50,125 nucleotides of DNA from Rhodobiaceae bacterium (GCA_002721725.1 PBLK01000005.1:95239-145363), one strand, 5' to 3'; shown: positions 1 through 10,585, counted from the stretch's first letter. Made by a program: numbers and translations. The notes: generated from the sequence alone by a model not told the origin.

Positions 1-901
1 CCGTATCGGCCAGTGCTGCAGTTTCATTCATCAGGCTCAGCGCATGCTCCAACCGCGCGCTGTCTCCGCTGGGCTTTGTTACCGCTTCTTCCCAAAATTC
101 CCGGGCTTCTGCATCACCGCGATGATAGGCCAAAATGACCGGCAAAGTGACTTTGCCTTCGGCAAAATCTTCGCCGGTATTTTTCCCGAGCACGCAATTG
201 ATACTGCCATAATCGAGCGCGTCATCGACCAGTTGAAAAGCGATGCCGAGATTACGGCCATAGGCGGTCAGCGCTTTTTGCTCAGCGTCTTGCGAATCGG
301 CAATAACCCCGCCGACTTCGGCGGCAGCGGCGAATAGAGCCGCTGTTTTGGCGTCGATGATGTCGAGATAGCTATCTTCGCTGATTTGGGCATTATTCAT
401 CGCCACCAATTGCATCACCTCGCCTTCGGCAATCACTGCGGCGGCAGAAGACAAAATATCCAAAGCGGGCAGCGAGCCGGCAGCGACCATCATGCGGAAG
501 GCTTGTCCGAGCAGAAAATCACCGACCAAGACGCTGGCTGAATTGCCCCAAAGATTGCGCGCCGTCGGTCGGCCTCGCCGCATATCGCTGTCATCGACAA
601 CATCATCGTGCAGCAAAGTGGCGGTGTGCATATATTCCACCGCCGCCGCCATAGTGATGTGGTCGTGGCCCTGATAATTGGCCAAGCGTGCGGCTGACAG
701 GGTTAAAAGCGGACGCAATCTTTTGCCACCGGCACCGATTAAATGGTCACCGATCTCGGGTATCAGCGCCGTCGCCGACTTCATATGCTCACTAATAGCC
801 AATTCGACTTGTTGCAAGTCCTCGTCAAACAGGGCGTGCAAATCGCTAAGCGCATCATCCGTGCTGCGGCGGCTCTCGCTAAAGTTAATGATTTTTGTCA
901 T
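1..901 (-). CDS. ispB: Octaprenyl diphosphate synthase (long-chain trans-prenyltransferase), 3' end cut by window edge
   Basis: This enzyme extends farnesyl diphosphate with isopentenyl diphosphate units to make the polyprenyl side chain of ubiquinone. Reading the minus strand from ATG at 901 gives 300 residues before the edge; family members are about 320-340, so roughly the last 30 are missing. Visible landmarks are GGKRLRP near residue 59, the first Asp-rich motif DDVVD at 99-103 followed by MRRGRPTARN, and the second Asp-rich region FQLVDDALDYG towards the end. The residues before DDVVD are HTATLLH, typical of long-chain rather than short-chain synthases; the chain length itself is inferred from the family. 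It is divergent from the methyltransferase at 949, with only 47 bases between them, so the two promoters must lie there. A second, shorter prenyltransferase (ispA) is at 23365. Confidence 0.93.
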   Translation of the reverse strand, partial: MTKIINFSESRRSTDDALSDLHALFDEDLQQVELAISEHMKSATALIPEIGDHLIGAGGKRLRPLLTLSAARLANYQGHDHITMAAAVEYMHTATLLHDDVVDDSDMRRGRPTARNLWGNSASVLVGDFLLGQAFRMMVAAGSLPALDILSSAAAVIAEGEVMQLVAMNNAQISEDSYLDIIDAKTAALFAAAAEVGGVIADSQDAEQKALTAYGRNLGIAFQLVDDALDYGSINCVLGKNTGEDFAEGKVTLPVILAYHRGDAEAREFWEEAVTKPSGDSARLEHALSLMNETAALADT

Positions 902-948
902 ATTGTCGGTGATTATCTTCTTTAAATGCGGATGGTCAAGGAAAACAG

Positions 949-1728
949 ATGAGACACGACGATGCAGCCAATGCGGCCTATAGCCAAGACGGCTTTCTCG
1001 GCGAAAAACTGCGCTTGCGCCAGCCGACCGACGGCTTTCGCTCGGGCCATGATGCGGTTTTGCTGGCCGCCGCGGCCGACCCGCCTCAGGATAGCCATGT
1101 CGCTGAATTGGGCAGTGGTGCCGGGGTTGCCGCCTTGTGTTTTTTGGCCCGCCGCAGCGATGCGCATATTACCGGCATAGAATTTGACGGCGAAATGGTG
1201 GCGTTAGCGCAAGCCAATGCAGCAGCCAATAATCTCGGCGCGCGCGCGCAATTCCGTCAGGGTGATGTTGCCGGAGCTTTCGGCGATTTGCATATGGTTG
1301 CCAATAGTTTTGACGAGGTGATTGCCAATCCGCCTTTTCACGAGGCCGGCACAGTGTCGGAAATGGCGCATGACGGCAAAGCGCGCGCCCATATCGGAAC
1401 CGAAGGAACGCTGGATAATTGGGTCAAATGCGCTTGCGCCTTAACCCGCGCCGGTGGCCATATCAGCTTCATTCACCGCGCCGATGCGCTCGACCGGCTA
1501 TTGACCGTCATGCACAAGCGGCTCGGCGATCTGCATGTGCTGCCGATTATGCCAAAGCCGGAAAGCGCAGCGACGCGGGTTCTGGTGCGCGGCAAGCGCG
1601 ATGCGCGCGCGCCGGTAACCCTCTTGCCGCCGCTTATTTTGCAAGATGAAAACGGCCAACCCAGCGCCGCGGCGGAAGCTGTTTTGCGGCATGGCGCGGC
1701 GCTTGCTTTTGACCGGAACGGCGGGTAG
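949..1728 (+). CDS. TrmN6-like SAM-dependent methyltransferase (NPPF motif)
   Basis: The 259-residue protein is a class I SAM-dependent methyltransferase of the TrmN6 (COG4123) type, whose E. coli member methylates N6 of A37 in tRNA1(Val). It shows [16 protein letters not shown] near residue 25, the SAM-binding loop [12 protein letters not shown] near 53, an acidic end of strand 2 (GIEFD) and the N6-adenine signature NPPF (NPPFHEAG) near residue 127. The ATG at 949 follows AAGGA at a good distance. The exact RNA substrate cannot be read from sequence; the family also includes tRNA or rRNA methylases of other specificity. In related Alphaproteobacteria this gene also lies between ispB and glyQ, sometimes with an S49 protease gene that is absent here. 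glyQ begins 10 bases after its stop. Confidence 0.8.
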   Translation: MRHDDAANAAYSQDGFLGEKLRLRQPTDGFRSGHDAVLLAAAADPPQDSHVAELGSGAGVAALCFLARRSDAHITGIEFDGEMVALAQANAAANNLGARAQFRQGDVAGAFGDLHMVANSFDEVIANPPFHEAGTVSEMAHDGKARAHIGTEGTLDNWVKCACALTRAGGHISFIHRADALDRLLTVMHKRLGDLHVLPIMPKPESAATRVLVRGKRDARAPVTLLPPLILQDENGQPSAAAEAVLRHGAALAFDRNGG

Positions 1729-1738
1729 TTTCCGTCAG

Positions 1739-2632
1739 ATGAGTAACCGCACGCCAGGCGATAATCCGCCCAGTTTTCAGGACTTAATTCTCAATCTGCA
1801 ACGCTATTGGGCTGATCAAGGTTGCGTGATTTTACAACCCTATGACATGGAAATGGGGGCCGGTACGTTTCATCCGGCAACGGTTCTGCGCGCATTGGGG
1901 CCGGAGCCTTGGCATGCCGCTTATGTGCAGCCCTCGCGCCGACCGACCGATGGTCGCTATGGCGAGAACCCGAACCGCTTTCAGCATTATTATCAGTTCC
2001 AAGTAATTTTGAAGCCCTCGCCCGACAACATCCAACAGCTGTATCTCGACAGTCTGCAAGTGCTGGGCATTGACCCGATGGCGCATGATATTCGTTTTGT
2101 CGAAGATGATTGGGAAAGCCCGACTTTGGGCGCTTGGGGGCTTGGCTGGGAAGTGTGGTGCGACGGCATGGAAGTGTCGCAATTTACCTATTTCCAGCAA
2201 GTCGGCGGCATTGATTGTGAGCTTGTTGCAGGGGAATTGACCTATGGGCTGGAGCGCTTGGCCATGTATGTGCAGGGCACGGATAACGGCTTTGAGCTCG
2301 ATTTTAACGGGCGCGGCGTCAGCTATGGCGATGTCTTTCATCGCAATGAGGTGGAGTTTTCGCATTATAATTTCGAGGCGGCCAATACCAATATTCTGCT
2401 TAAGCATTTTGAAGATGCCGAAGCTGAATGCATGCAGTTGGTTGATAAAGGCTTGGCGTTGCCCGCCTATGACCAGTGCATGAAGGCGAGCCATAATTTC
2501 AACCTGCTTGATGCGCGCGGGGTGATTTCCGTCACTGAGCGGCAAGCCTACATTGGTCGCGTGCGTGCGCTGGCCAAGGCTTGCGCCGAAACATGGCTGG
2601 CCCATGCCCCGAAAGGGGGCGGTCATGGCTGA
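1739..2632 (+). CDS. glyQ: Glycyl-tRNA synthetase alpha subunit
   Basis: This is the catalytic subunit of the bacterial alpha2-beta2 glycyl-tRNA synthetase, which forms glycyl-adenylate and charges tRNA-Gly. The 297-residue reading starts [10 protein letters not shown], and the conserved core begins at [17 protein letters not shown]. Other strongly conserved stretches are [55 protein letters not shown] and [12 protein letters not shown], all typical of GlyQ. An in-frame upstream extension to 1646 exists but lies inside the preceding gene, so the start at 1739 is preferred. The stop overlaps the start of glyS by 8 bases (ATGGCTGA), implying translational coupling of the two subunits. Confidence 0.97.
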   Translation: MSNRTPGDNPPSFQDLILNLQRYWADQGCVILQPYDMEMGAGTFHPATVLRALGPEPWHAAYVQPSRRPTDGRYGENPNRFQHYYQFQVILKPSPDNIQQLYLDSLQVLGIDPMAHDIRFVEDDWESPTLGAWGLGWEVWCDGMEVSQFTYFQQVGGIDCELVAGELTYGLERLAMYVQGTDNGFELDFNGRGVSYGDVFHRNEVEFSHYNFEAANTNILLKHFEDAEAECMQLVDKGLALPAYDQCMKASHNFNLLDARGVISVTERQAYIGRVRALAKACAETWLAHAPKGGGHG

Positions 2633-4643
2633 CCTCCTTATCGAGCTATATTCGGAAGAAATCCCCGCCGGCATGCAGGCCGGTGCGGCCGAGCAGCTAA
2701 AGCGCAAACTCGTTGAATTTTTGGACATTTTTGGCGTCAGCGCCGATACGCTGGACAGCCATGTCTCAGCGCAGCGTGTGGCGCTGATTGCCACCGGTTT
2801 GCCGCAAAATCTGCCCGACCGCCGGGAACAGAAAAAAGGCCCGCGCATCGATGCGCCGGAACAGGCCATTAACGGATTTTTGCGCGCCAATGGGTTGGAC
2901 AGCACTGACGGGTTGAACGTTGAGGAAGATAAAAAAGGCGCGTTTTACGTGCTTGATACTGACGAAAAGGGCGGCGCGCTGGCTGATGCGCTGGCCGATT
3001 TTATGCCCGGCCTGATTGAGGGCTTTCAATGGCCGAAATCCATGCGCTGGGGCAGCGGCACATTGCGTTGGGTGCGCCCCTTGCGCGCTATCCTATGCTT
3101 GTTTGACGGCCAGCCCGTGCGTTTCGCTATTGGCGGGTTGGAAAGCGGCAACGTCACTTATGGCCATCGCTTTATGGCCCCTGACGCCATCACCATTTTC
3201 GACCCGCAAGACTATGTCGGCGCTTTGGACAAAGCCTATGTGTTGGTTGACGCTGCAGAGCGCGAAGCGATGATTGCCGAAAGCGCCACCGCATTAGCGG
3301 CCAGTGTCGATTGCGCTTTGGTCGAAGACGGGGGGCTTATCAGCGAGACGGCAGGACTTGTTGAATGGCCGGTGCCGCTATTGGGCACAATCGACGACGA
3401 ATTTATGGACGTGCCGGAAGAAGTTTTGATTTCTGTCATGCGCACGCATCAAAAATATTTCGCCCTGCGCGATCAGAACGGCAAGCTGGCACCGTATTTC
3501 ATCACTATTTCCAATATGGTGACCGATGATAAGGGCGCGGCGATTATCGCCGGTAATGAGCGCGTTTTGCGCGCACGGCTATCAGACGGGCGTTTCTTTT
3601 GGGAGCAGGACCGCAAAGAAACACTGCAAAGCCGTTTGCCAAGCCTTGAGAAAGTCACTTTCCAAGCCAAGCTTGGCACGGTTGGTGAAAAAGCTGCTCG
3701 CCTTGCCGCTTTGGCCGAACAATTGGCACCGGCTTTATCCGCCGATAAAAAAGCGACCAGGCAGGCAGCGCAGCTATGCAAAGCCGATTTGGTCTCGGGC
3801 ATGGTGTATGAGTTTCCCGAATTGCAAGGCATTATGGGCGGCTATTACGCGCAAAATGATGGCATGGGCGACGCTGTCGCTGCCGCCATTCGCGACCATT
3901 ACAAACCGCTGGGGCCGAGCGATGCGATTCCTGAAACGGGTGAAGCGCGCGCGGCGGCGCTGGCCGATAAAATCGACAGCCTGGCTGGGTTTTGGTCAAT
4001 TGATGAAAAGCCGACCGGCTCGAAAGACCCGTTTGCGCTGCGCCGCGCCGCTCTGGGCATTATCCGTATTTTGCTAGAGACCGAAACGCGCCTCGCTTTG
4101 ACGCCGATTTTTGCCGCCGCTTTTGATTTATATAAATGTAAAAAACCGCCGATCGATGATTTGCTCGGCTTTATCGCTGACCGCCTGAAAGTGCATTTGC
4201 GCGGGGCAGGCATCTCGCATGATGTGGTTAATGCGGTGTTCGCGCTGGGCAGCGATGATGTGGTCGAACTGGCGGCGCAATCGGCTCAGTTGACGGCGTT
4301 TCTCGACAGTGAAGACGGGGCCAATTTGAAAGCCGCCTTTATGCGCGCCAATGGCATTTGCGCACAGGCTAAGCATGATGACGACAAGGTGGATGCGGGA
4401 TTGTTGAGCACGCCGGAAGAGCAGCAACTGCACCAAGCGATTGTCGCTATGGCCGATGACGCGGCCGCGGACTATCAAAGCCAGCTGGATATGCTGGCCA
4501 ATTTGCGTGGCCCCGTTGATGCGTTTTTTGAAGCGGTCATGGTCAATGACGAAGTTAAGAAAATCAGGCATAATCGTTTATCTTTGCTGAAGGGGTTGGT
4601 GAATTCGATGCGCCGCTTGGCAGATTTTGATTTGGTTGAATAG
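2625..4643 (+). CDS. glyS: Glycyl-tRNA synthetase beta subunit
   Basis: The beta subunit recognises tRNA-Gly and assembles with GlyQ. It is 672 residues, normal for the family (about 690). It begins [18 protein letters not shown], the characteristic GlyS N-terminus, and contains GPRIDAP, the core MRTHQKYF near residue 265, and an HD-like middle region (FRQD-like block reading [10 protein letters not shown], then [24 protein letters not shown]). The C-terminal part ([18 protein letters not shown]) is the anticodon-binding DALR-like end. The start at 2625 overlaps the end of glyQ. ppdK follows after 9 bases, so the three genes are probably co-transcribed. Confidence 0.97.
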   Translation: MADLLIELYSEEIPAGMQAGAAEQLKRKLVEFLDIFGVSADTLDSHVSAQRVALIATGLPQNLPDRREQKKGPRIDAPEQAINGFLRANGLDSTDGLNVEEDKKGAFYVLDTDEKGGALADALADFMPGLIEGFQWPKSMRWGSGTLRWVRPLRAILCLFDGQPVRFAIGGLESGNVTYGHRFMAPDAITIFDPQDYVGALDKAYVLVDAAEREAMIAESATALAASVDCALVEDGGLISETAGLVEWPVPLLGTIDDEFMDVPEEVLISVMRTHQKYFALRDQNGKLAPYFITISNMVTDDKGAAIIAGNERVLRARLSDGRFFWEQDRKETLQSRLPSLEKVTFQAKLGTVGEKAARLAALAEQLAPALSADKKATRQAAQLCKADLVSGMVYEFPELQGIMGGYYAQNDGMGDAVAAAIRDHYKPLGPSDAIPETGEARAAALADKIDSLAGFWSIDEKPTGSKDPFALRRAALGIIRILLETETRLALTPIFAAAFDLYKCKKPPIDDLLGFIADRLKVHLRGAGISHDVVNAVFALGSDDVVELAAQSAQLTAFLDSEDGANLKAAFMRANGICAQAKHDDDKVDAGLLSTPEEQQLHQAIVAMADDAAADYQSQLDMLANLRGPVDAFFEAVMVNDEVKKIRHNRLSLLKGLVNSMRRLADFDLVE

Positions 4644-4652
4644 GAACGCGGC

Positions 4653-7304
4653 ATGACAGACAGCAAATTTGTCTATGCATTTGCAGACGGATTTGCCGAA
4701 GGCTCGGCAGAAATGATCGATTTGCTGGGCGGCAAAGGGGCCAATCTGGCTGAAATGTGTCGCATGGGTTTGCGTGTGCCTCCTGGCTTTACCCTGACCA
4801 GCAATGTCTGCACTTTCTATAATTCAAATGACGGCGCCTTTCCCAAAGGGCTGAAAGCTGAAGTCGATGCAGCCATGCGCCGGCTGTCCGAGGATATGGG
4901 GCTGGCGCTTGGGGATAAGGAAAACCCGTTGCTTGTCTCGGTGCGCTCGGGCGCGCGTGCCTCTATGCCGGGCATGATGGATACGGTGCTCAATCTTGGC
5001 CTCAATGATGTCACCGTGGTGGCGCTGGCTGAAAAAACCGGCGATGCGCGCTTTGCTTGGGACAGCTATCGCCGTTTTCAGCAAATGTATGGCGATGTGG
5101 TGATGGGCATTAGCCATGATTTGTTTGAAGACATTATTGACGATTATAAATTTGAAAATGCGCTGTCGCTGGATGCCGATTTGGAGGCTGATGATTGGCA
5201 AGATATTTCAGCCCGTTTTGCTGAGATGATTGAACACGAAGCCGGTGAGCCGTTTCCACAAGATCCGCAAGAACAGCTATGGGGAGCCATTGGCGCCGTG
5301 TGCAATAGCTGGAATAATCAGCGCGCCACCACTTATCGACGCTTGCACGATATCCCCGATGGCTGGGGCACGGCAGTGACCATTCAATCCATGGTGTTCG
5401 GCAATATCGGTGACAAAAGCGCCACAGGTGTGGCTTTCACGCGCAACCCTTCGACCGGTGAAGACGAGCTTTATGGCGAATATTTGATGAATGCACAAGG
5501 TGAAGATGTGGTGGCCGGCATTCGCACACCGCTTTACCTCACCAAAGCAGCGCGTGAAGCGGCACAAATGGAAGAATCATCGCTGGAAGAAGAATTGCCT
5601 GACGTGCATGCTGAATTGGTGGAAATTTTCAAACGCCTCGAAAGCCATTTTAAGGATATGCAGGATGTTGAATTCACCGTGCAAAATGGTCGCGTATTTA
5701 TTTTACAAGCGCGACGCGGCAAGCGTACGGTAGAAGCGGCGATTAAAATCGCTGTCGATATGGTGGCTGAAGGCATGATTGATGAGACCGAGGCTTTGCT
5801 GCGTATCGAGCCGGCCTCGCTTGAACATTTGCTCCACCCGACGCTCGACCCGCGTGCACGCATGAATGTGCTGACAAAAGGTTTGCCCGCCTCACCTGGC
5901 GCCGCGAGCGGCGAGATTGTCTTTTCGGCTGACCGTGCTGAAACACTCGCAGCACAGGGAAAAGACGTGGTGTTGGTGCGCATGGAAACTAGTCCGGAAG
6001 ACATTCACGGCATGTATGCGGCGCGCGCCATTTTGACATCGCGCGGCGGCATGACCAGCCATGCGGCTGTGGTGGCGCGTGGGCTGGGGCGGCCTTGTGT
6101 ATCGGGCGCCGGTCAATTGCATATTGATTATGACCGCCAAACGGCGCAGGTCGAAGAGCATGAATTGAAAGAAGGCGATGTGATTACCGTCGACGGCACA
6201 TCGGGGCGCATTATGTTGGGCGCCGTACCGACTTTGGAAGCCGAATTGACCGGCGATTTCGGCACGCTGATGGGCTGGGCCGATGCGCGGCGCAAATTGG
6301 GTGTGCGCACCAATGCCGAAACGGCGCGCGATGCCGCGCGTGCTTTACGCTTTGGCGCGGAGGGCATTGGCCTGTGTCGCACCGAACATATGTTTTTCGA
6401 TCCTGAGCGCATTGCGCTGGTGCGGCAAATGATTTTAGCCGCTGATGCAACGGCGCGTGAAAATGCGCTCGACCAATTACTGCCCATGCAGCGCGATGAT
6501 TTTGCCGCTTTGTTTAAGACCATGGAAGACCGACCGGTAACCATTCGTTTGCTTGACCCGCCATTGCATGAATTTTTGCCGCATCCCAATGATGATATTT
6601 CCGGCTTGGCGACGGCGCTTGAGCAAACGGAAGAGCAATTGCGTAGTCGCATCGGCGAATTGGTTGAAAGCAATCCCATGCTGGGTCATCGCGGCAGCCG
6701 TTTGGGCATAACGGCGCCGGAGATTTACACCATGCAATTGCGGGCCATTTTTGCGGCCATGAAAAAAAATAAGGGCAATACACCGGTTGAGATTATGTTT
6801 CCGCTCATTGTCGATGTCGCCGAATTGCGCCTGTTGAAAGCTATGGTGCCGCCGGCGGCGGAGGAATTTGGCATTGAGCCTGAAGCCTATGTGTTAGGCA
6901 CAATGATTGAAGTGCCGCGCGCCGCCGTAGTGGCTGATCTCTTGGCCGAGGAAGCGGAGTTTTTCTCCTTTGGCACAAATGATTTGACGCAGACCGCGCT
7001 GGGTATCAGCCGCGATGATGCAACGCATTTTCTCCCCGCCTATGTCGAGCTGGGTTTAATGGAAAAAGACCCCTTTGCCAGTCTGGATAAAGCCGGTGTC
7101 GAGCCGATTATTGAGATGGCGATTGAAAAGGGGCGCGCCACGCGCAGCGATTTGAAACTTGGTATTTGTGGTGAACATGGCGGTGACTCGGCATCTGTCG
7201 AAGCATTTCATGCCATGGGTTTTGATTATGTTTCGTGCTCACCCTTTCGTGTGCCCATCGCCCGATTGGCTGCCGCGCAAGCGGCGATAAAGAGCGAAAA
7301 ATAA
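4653..7304 (+). CDS. ppdK: Pyruvate, phosphate dikinase
   Basis: PPDK reversibly converts pyruvate, ATP and phosphate to phosphoenolpyruvate, AMP and PPi in the cytosol, and can run in the gluconeogenic or glycolytic direction. The 883-residue protein has the full three-part layout: an N-terminal ATP-grasp nucleotide domain (LLGGKGANLAEM near 25; SVRSGARASMPGMMDT near 96), the central swivelling phosphohistidine domain with the catalytic His at residue 470 (GGMTSHAAVVARG), and the C-terminal TIM-barrel PEP domain (GLCRTEHMFF; GTNDLTQTALG; catalytic Cys at residue 839 in GICGEHGGD). Its position after glyQS recurs in many Alphaproteobacteria. No PPDK regulatory-protein gene is visible. About 110 bases of non-coding sequence follow, with T-rich stretches but no convincing hairpin. 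Confidence 0.97.
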   Translation: MTDSKFVYAFADGFAEGSAEMIDLLGGKGANLAEMCRMGLRVPPGFTLTSNVCTFYNSNDGAFPKGLKAEVDAAMRRLSEDMGLALGDKENPLLVSVRSGARASMPGMMDTVLNLGLNDVTVVALAEKTGDARFAWDSYRRFQQMYGDVVMGISHDLFEDIIDDYKFENALSLDADLEADDWQDISARFAEMIEHEAGEPFPQDPQEQLWGAIGAVCNSWNNQRATTYRRLHDIPDGWGTAVTIQSMVFGNIGDKSATGVAFTRNPSTGEDELYGEYLMNAQGEDVVAGIRTPLYLTKAAREAAQMEESSLEEELPDVHAELVEIFKRLESHFKDMQDVEFTVQNGRVFILQARRGKRTVEAAIKIAVDMVAEGMIDETEALLRIEPASLEHLLHPTLDPRARMNVLTKGLPASPGAASGEIVFSADRAETLAAQGKDVVLVRMETSPEDIHGMYAARAILTSRGGMTSHAAVVARGLGRPCVSGAGQLHIDYDRQTAQVEEHELKEGDVITVDGTSGRIMLGAVPTLEAELTGDFGTLMGWADARRKLGVRTNAETARDAARALRFGAEGIGLCRTEHMFFDPERIALVRQMILAADATARENALDQLLPMQRDDFAALFKTMEDRPVTIRLLDPPLHEFLPHPNDDISGLATALEQTEEQLRSRIGELVESNPMLGHRGSRLGITAPEIYTMQLRAIFAAMKKNKGNTPVEIMFPLIVDVAELRLLKAMVPPAAEEFGIEPEAYVLGTMIEVPRAAVVADLLAEEAEFFSFGTNDLTQTALGISRDDATHFLPAYVELGLMEKDPFASLDKAGVEPIIEMAIEKGRATRSDLKLGICGEHGGDSASVEAFHAMGFDYVSCSPFRVPIARLAAAQAAIKSEK

Positions 7305-7415
7305 AGGTTTTTTGCAGCAGTTTTTTGGGTCTTGATGGCTTGGTGAAAACGGCAAATCAGCTTACTAAAAATTAATTGTGTCAGCGTTAACTGAGGGGAA
7401 AAAGCGAGGAACCCG

Positions 7416-8063
7416 ATGCTGCGCCTTATTGAATGGCTTGATTTACGCTATATTTTCGGCCCGAGCCGGCCATTTTTGCTGCGGCTTGGTGCTCTTTGTT
7501 TTATTATTATTATGAGTTCTGCAATCATTAGCGGCATGGTCAATCCCGAACGTGTGGCCAGTCGCGCTCCGGCTCCCTATTTACCGAAACTTGAGTATGT
7601 GCGTGGCGAAAGCTTGTTTCGCGGCACCAAGCCGGTCGACCAAACAGAAACATTGGCGGAAGCGCAAAGGTGTTTGGCGCAAGCCATTTATTTTGAGGCG
7701 CGCTCCGAGCCAGTGGCAGGGTGGGAGGCCGTTGCCGATGTGGTGATTAACCGCGCTTTATCGCCGACCTATCCCGGCTCAATTTGCGGGGTGGTGTTTC
7801 AAGGCCAATATCGTCGACATAAATGCCAGTTTTCATTTGCCTGTGACGGGCTGTCAGACCGCCCTAAGCACCGCGTTTTATGGCGCAAAGCTCTTCGTAT
7901 GGCGGGTAACAAGCTTGTAAATGTGCGGGCCGGACCTGCGACAGCCCGAGCGACCCATTATCATGCCGATTATGTCGACCCTTATTGGAACCGCTCAATG
8001 GTCAAACTGGCCAAAATTGGGCGCCATATTTTCTATAATGACCGACAGGTTCGCGACTTTTAG
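7416..8063 (+). CDS. Membrane-anchored SleB-type cell wall hydrolase
   Basis: The 215-residue protein has one hydrophobic segment (about residues 20-42, LLRLGALCFIIIMSSAIISG), then a linker, then a Hydrolase_2/SleB-like catalytic domain from about residue 83. The domain is marked by AEAQRCLAQAIYFEARSE (the Glu is the expected catalytic residue), AVADVVINR, YPGSICGVVFQ, CQFSFACDG and THYHADYVDPYW. Such enzymes cleave peptidoglycan glycan strands; this one is probably tethered to the inner membrane with the catalytic part in the periplasm. A ribosome site (GAGGAA) precedes the ATG. Its stop codon overlaps the stop of nadC on the other strand (shared bases 8060-8063). The physiological role in a non-sporulating cell is not evident from the sequence. 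Confidence 0.85.
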   Translation: MLRLIEWLDLRYIFGPSRPFLLRLGALCFIIIMSSAIISGMVNPERVASRAPAPYLPKLEYVRGESLFRGTKPVDQTETLAEAQRCLAQAIYFEARSEPVAGWEAVADVVINRALSPTYPGSICGVVFQGQYRRHKCQFSFACDGLSDRPKHRVLWRKALRMAGNKLVNVRAGPATARATHYHADYVDPYWNRSMVKLAKIGRHIFYNDRQVRDF

Positions 8064-8926
8064 TTGATATCAATATCCAGGCCGAGGTCGAGCGTCAGCG
8101 CCGAATGGGTCATGGCGCCTACGGAAATGTAATCGACTCCGCTTTCGGCAATCGCCAATACGGTATCTTCATTAACACGGCCCGAGGCCTCCAACACCGC
8201 ACGGCCTTTATTTATCTCAACAGCCGCGCGCAACATTTCGGGTGTCATATTGTCGAGCAGCACAATTTGCGCGCCGCTGTCAAGCGCCTCGGCAAATTGC
8301 ACCAGCGTATCAACCTCAATCTCAATTGGCACGCCGTCCGCCTTTTTTTGCGCCGCTTGAAGCGCTGCAGCAATGCTGCCGGCCACGGCAATATGATTGT
8401 CCTTGATTAAAATTGCGTCATATAAGCCGAACCGGTGATTGGCCGCGCCACCGGCGCGCACCGCATATTTTTCAAATACTCGCAGGCAGGGTGTGGTTTT
8501 GCGGGTATCGCAAATTTTCGCTTTGGTGTCGGCAATCGCATCGACCAAGCGCGCGGTCTTGCTGGCAATACCCGATAAATGACCGAGATAATTTAATGCC
8601 ACACGCTCGGCGGCCAATAAAGCCTGCGCCGGACCAGAAATGGTTGCGACATCATCGCCTGCCGCAAGACGAGCCCCGTCTTCCAAATGGCGGTTGACTC
8701 TCAGGCCGCTATCATGGGCCAGAAAGGCCGCCTCGGCCAAATCAAGTCCGGCCAGCACGCCGATTTCGCGGGCGCGGATAATTGCATGGCCTTGGGCATT
8801 TGCTGGGATAACCGCTTGTGAGGTGATATCGCCATTTCCCTGCCAATCTTCAGCCAGCGCGGCATAGACCGCTTGGTGAACAATATCAGGCGGTAAAATC
8901 GGCAAAGCATCGGTGATAATATGCAT
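8060..8926 (-). CDS. nadC: Quinolinate phosphoribosyltransferase (decarboxylating)
   Basis: NadC makes nicotinate mononucleotide from quinolinate and PRPP, the third step of de novo NAD synthesis. The 288-residue protein has the standard length, with GDITSQAVIP near residue 31, ERVALNYLGHLSGIAS near 127, and the active-site blocks DTRKTTPCLRVFEKYAVRAGGAANHR and DAILIKDNHI near 159-196. The C-terminal part has IEIEVDTLVQ, IVLLDNMTP and the phosphate-binding VDYISVGAMTHS. It is the last gene of the nadA-nadB-nadC run, 11 bases after nadB, and converges with the cell-wall hydrolase gene with a 4-base overlap. Confidence 0.97.
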   Translation of the reverse strand: MHIITDALPILPPDIVHQAVYAALAEDWQGNGDITSQAVIPANAQGHAIIRAREIGVLAGLDLAEAAFLAHDSGLRVNRHLEDGARLAAGDDVATISGPAQALLAAERVALNYLGHLSGIASKTARLVDAIADTKAKICDTRKTTPCLRVFEKYAVRAGGAANHRFGLYDAILIKDNHIAVAGSIAAALQAAQKKADGVPIEIEVDTLVQFAEALDSGAQIVLLDNMTPEMLRAAVEINKGRAVLEASGRVNEDTVLAIAESGVDYISVGAMTHSALTLDLGLDIDIN

Positions 8927-8937
8927 AATCGCTCTGC

Positions 8938-10581
8938 TTATTTGGTCTGCAGCACATTGTGCATAGCAGTCTCCGCGAAATCGGCATCGACGGGCGGCAA
9001 CACGTCATAAGCATCATTGAGCTTGCGCAAAGTTAGCACGCTATGGGCCGCATCACTTTTTTCCGGAAAATCAGAGCGCGCATGACCGCCGCGACTTTCT
9101 TCGCGCAGCAAGGCGCCAATAGTGACGAATTGTGCTGCCAAGACCATATTGGTGAACGGGGCCATACCGGCAGCGGCGCGTTGCAGGCGTTCCAATTCGT
9201 GCAGCGTATAAATCAGGCCTTCAGCTTCGCGTTGTACGCCGACATGACGGCTCATGAGTCGACGCAAAGTCTGAACCGCCGGAGCCAGCAAAGCCTTATC
9301 CGTGGCCGGGAGTGTTGCCGGTTGTGCCGGTTTGGCAGTCAAGGTTAAGGGCATGATATTGTTGACATCTTCAGCAATGCGCGCGCCGAAAACCAGTGCT
9401 TCCAGTAATGAATTACTGGCCAGGCGATTGCCGCCATGTAAGCCGGTTGAGGCGACTTCACCACAAGCCCAAAGCCCTTGTAGGCCGGTGCGACCATAAT
9501 GGTCGGTTTTAATGCCGCCCATGTGAAAATGCGTCGCCGGCGCAATGGGCAAGGGTGTGACTGTCGGGTCAATATTATTTTTGCTGCATTGCTCGGCCAG
9601 CGTCGGAAACCGTGTCCCTAAATTTGCCGCAATGCCATTGGGGCGTAAATCCAGACCGACAGAGCCGGTGCGGTTTATTTCATCAAATACCGCGCGTGTC
9701 ACCACATCGCGCGGTGCCAGTTCGGCGCGCGGGTCGATATCGGGCATAAAGCGATGCCCCTCCGCATTAACCAATTGCGCGCCTTCGCCTCGTAGTGCTT
9801 CGGTGGCGAGCGGGGCCGGGTCGTTGCCACGTGTAAACGGGCCGGTCAAGGCGGTGGGATGAAACTGTACAAATTCGGCATCGGCAATTTGCGCGCCGGC
9901 GCGTGCGGCCATCGCCAAAGCTTCGCCATTGGCCCCGCGTGGATTGGTGGTTACCGCATAAAGATGACCGATACCGCCCGTTGCGATAATCACGGCGCGG
10001 GCGCGAATGAGAAGTGGGCCGGTCAGCGCGCTGCCATCGGCGGGGCGGGCAAATACGCCGACAATACGGCCATCTTCAACCGCCAATTCATAGGCCGCAT
10101 AGCCTTCCAAAAAGCTGAGTGACGGGGTCGCTTCAGCGCTCTTGATCAGTGCTTTCATAATGGCACGGCCTGAGCGGTCGCCGGTCACGCCGATAATTCG
10201 ATTATGGCTGTGCGCTGCTTCGCGCCCCAGCTTCAATGCGCCATCGGCGTCGCGGTCAAAGCCGACGCCCAAATTCTCCAAATCGGCAATGCGGGCAACC
10301 GCTTCGGCGGCGACAAAATGGGCCACTGTTTCATCGACCAAACCGCTGCCCACATCAATCGTGTCTTGCGCGTGTTGGGCGGCGCTGTCTTCAGGGCCAA
10401 GCGCGGCGGCGATACCGCCTTGTGCCCATTTGCTGGCCGCCCCTTTGGTGCGTTTGCCCGCCGCCATAACAGTGACCGGACGTGCGCCTAGCTTTAGCGC
10501 GGTAAAAAGACCGGCCAGTCCGGCGCCGATGATGAGCACATCACCTGCATCAATAATATTGCCGTTTGTGGCGTGCATCAT
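8938..10581 (-). CDS. nadB: L-aspartate oxidase
   Basis: NadB oxidises L-aspartate to iminoaspartate, the substrate handed to NadA. The 547-residue flavoprotein opens with an FAD-binding Rossmann fold (DVLIIGAGLAGLFTALKLG near residue 13). It contains SKWAQGGIAAAL, GREAAHSHNRI, FVQFHPTAL, LAPRDVVTRAV and HFHMGGIKTD, followed by LWACGEVASTGLHGGNRLASNSL, and a helical C-terminal domain. All are typical of the succinate dehydrogenase/fumarate reductase flavoprotein family, and the nad context settles the assignment. Two adjacent start codons (10581 and 10578) are possible. nadA ends 4 bases upstream, so translation is probably coupled. Confidence 0.97.
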   Translation of the reverse strand: MMHATNGNIIDAGDVLIIGAGLAGLFTALKLGARPVTVMAAGKRTKGAASKWAQGGIAAALGPEDSAAQHAQDTIDVGSGLVDETVAHFVAAEAVARIADLENLGVGFDRDADGALKLGREAAHSHNRIIGVTGDRSGRAIMKALIKSAEATPSLSFLEGYAAYELAVEDGRIVGVFARPADGSALTGPLLIRARAVIIATGGIGHLYAVTTNPRGANGEALAMAARAGAQIADAEFVQFHPTALTGPFTRGNDPAPLATEALRGEGAQLVNAEGHRFMPDIDPRAELAPRDVVTRAVFDEINRTGSVGLDLRPNGIAANLGTRFPTLAEQCSKNNIDPTVTPLPIAPATHFHMGGIKTDHYGRTGLQGLWACGEVASTGLHGGNRLASNSLLEALVFGARIAEDVNNIMPLTLTAKPAQPATLPATDKALLAPAVQTLRRLMSRHVGVQREAEGLIYTLHELERLQRAAAGMAPFTNMVLAAQFVTIGALLREESRGGHARSDFPEKSDAAHSVLTLRKLNDAYDVLPPVDADFAETAMHNVLQTK

Positions 10582-10585
10582 ATGC

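Noticed and set aside
44-983. Several plus-strand reading frames of 60-101 residues
   Set aside because: They are antisense to ispB, whose motifs are unmistakable on the minus strand, or overlap the methyltransferase start; none has a plausible ribosome site and domain.
1832-2905. A 357-residue reading frame on the minus strand
   Set aside because: It is wholly antisense to glyQ and the start of glyS, both strongly conserved; the translation has no recognisable domain.
7305-7415. A terminator after ppdK
   Set aside because: T-rich runs occur, but there is no stem-loop before them.
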